64,000 nt of DNA from Streptomyces glaucescens. Lineage in GTDB: Bacteria > Actinomycetota > Actinomycetes > Streptomycetales > Streptomycetaceae. This document shows positions 61,773 through 64,000 of this stretch, in pieces. The translations under genes were made by a program, and so were the position numbers. The stretch covers positions 1,751,001 to 1,815,000 of the forward strand of contig NZ_CP009438.1 of the NCBI RefSeq assembly GCF_000761215.1, read 5' to 3'. The notes under the pieces were generated by a model, which was not told where the DNA came from, did no database searches, and worked only from the letters and a program-made list of their open reading frames with translations. The first letter of the stretch is position 1, and each line of letters opens with the position of its first letter.

Positions 61773-64000
<2,228 letters not shown>

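Overview
This window is very high-GC DNA with GTG and TTG starts, GGAGG-type ribosome sites, secreted streptogrisin proteases, a sortase-E style LAETG surface protein, a SepF-like protein next to a DUF5685 gene, and a large rRNA operon at the right edge. It is a core-chromosome segment of a Streptomyces. From memory, the gene order resembles the S. coelicolor region around SCO1738-SCO1795 (dnaE2, sflA, scpA/scpB, ald, pyrG, recN, tlyA), but this could not be checked here.

Layout. (1) 1-8.5 kb: the 3' part of a surface-anchored AA10 polysaccharide monooxygenase, a secreted lipase, a dnaE2 plus ImuB-like mutagenic repair pair behind two candidate LexA boxes, a membrane protein and a LigT-like 2H phosphoesterase. 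(2) 8.6-17 kb: two streptogrisin-type proteases with their own terminators, a DUF1684 protein, an amino-acid-type ABC permease coupled to an FAD/NAD(P) protein, an orphan leader peptide, a Cys-tailed DUF5685 protein and the SepF-like sflA. (3) 17-25.9 kb: acyl-CoA dehydrogenase, DHA2 efflux pump, PIG-V-like membrane glycosyltransferase, PAP2 phosphatase, I78 inhibitor, an Rpf-type cell-wall hydrolase and two conserved Streptomyces hypotheticals. (4) 26-35.6 kb: a long minus-strand series. It runs in transcription order parA-like, small ribbon-helix-helix-like protein, scpA, scpB, rluB, aroH, tyrA, cmk, plsC-like, der, with many ATGA/GTGA-type overlaps; it links chromosome organisation, ribosome maturation and tyrosine/nucleotide metabolism. 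(5) 36-42 kb: ald, a STAND-like NTPase with TPRs, a NUDIX hydrolase and pyrG. (6) 42-47.4 kb, plus strand: GH15 trehalase-like enzyme, BBE-type flavin oxidase and a PucR regulator. (7) 47.4-53.9 kb: GT4 glycosyltransferase, a compact MraY/WecA-like membrane protein, recN, nadK, tlyA and a small hypothetical. (8) 54-61.5 kb: an SCP2-like protein, an iron-boxed FecCD-FecCD-ATPase siderophore importer, a NagD-like HAD phosphatase, DUF1015, and an RGG/RD low-complexity TPR protein. (9) 61.5-64 kb: 5S and the 3' two thirds of 23S rRNA, both on the minus strand.

No insertion sequence, prophage, CRISPR array or tRNA was seen. The most unusual items are the R/D/G-repeat protein directly behind the rRNA operon, the small ImuB-like protein that lacks Y-polymerase catalytic carboxylates, the orphan leader peptide, the compact MraY-like/GT4 pair, and a three-copy intergenic repeat whose end lies at the TAG stop of minus-strand genes. 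Start sites were chosen by ribosome-binding site, overlap and family length; they are predictions.
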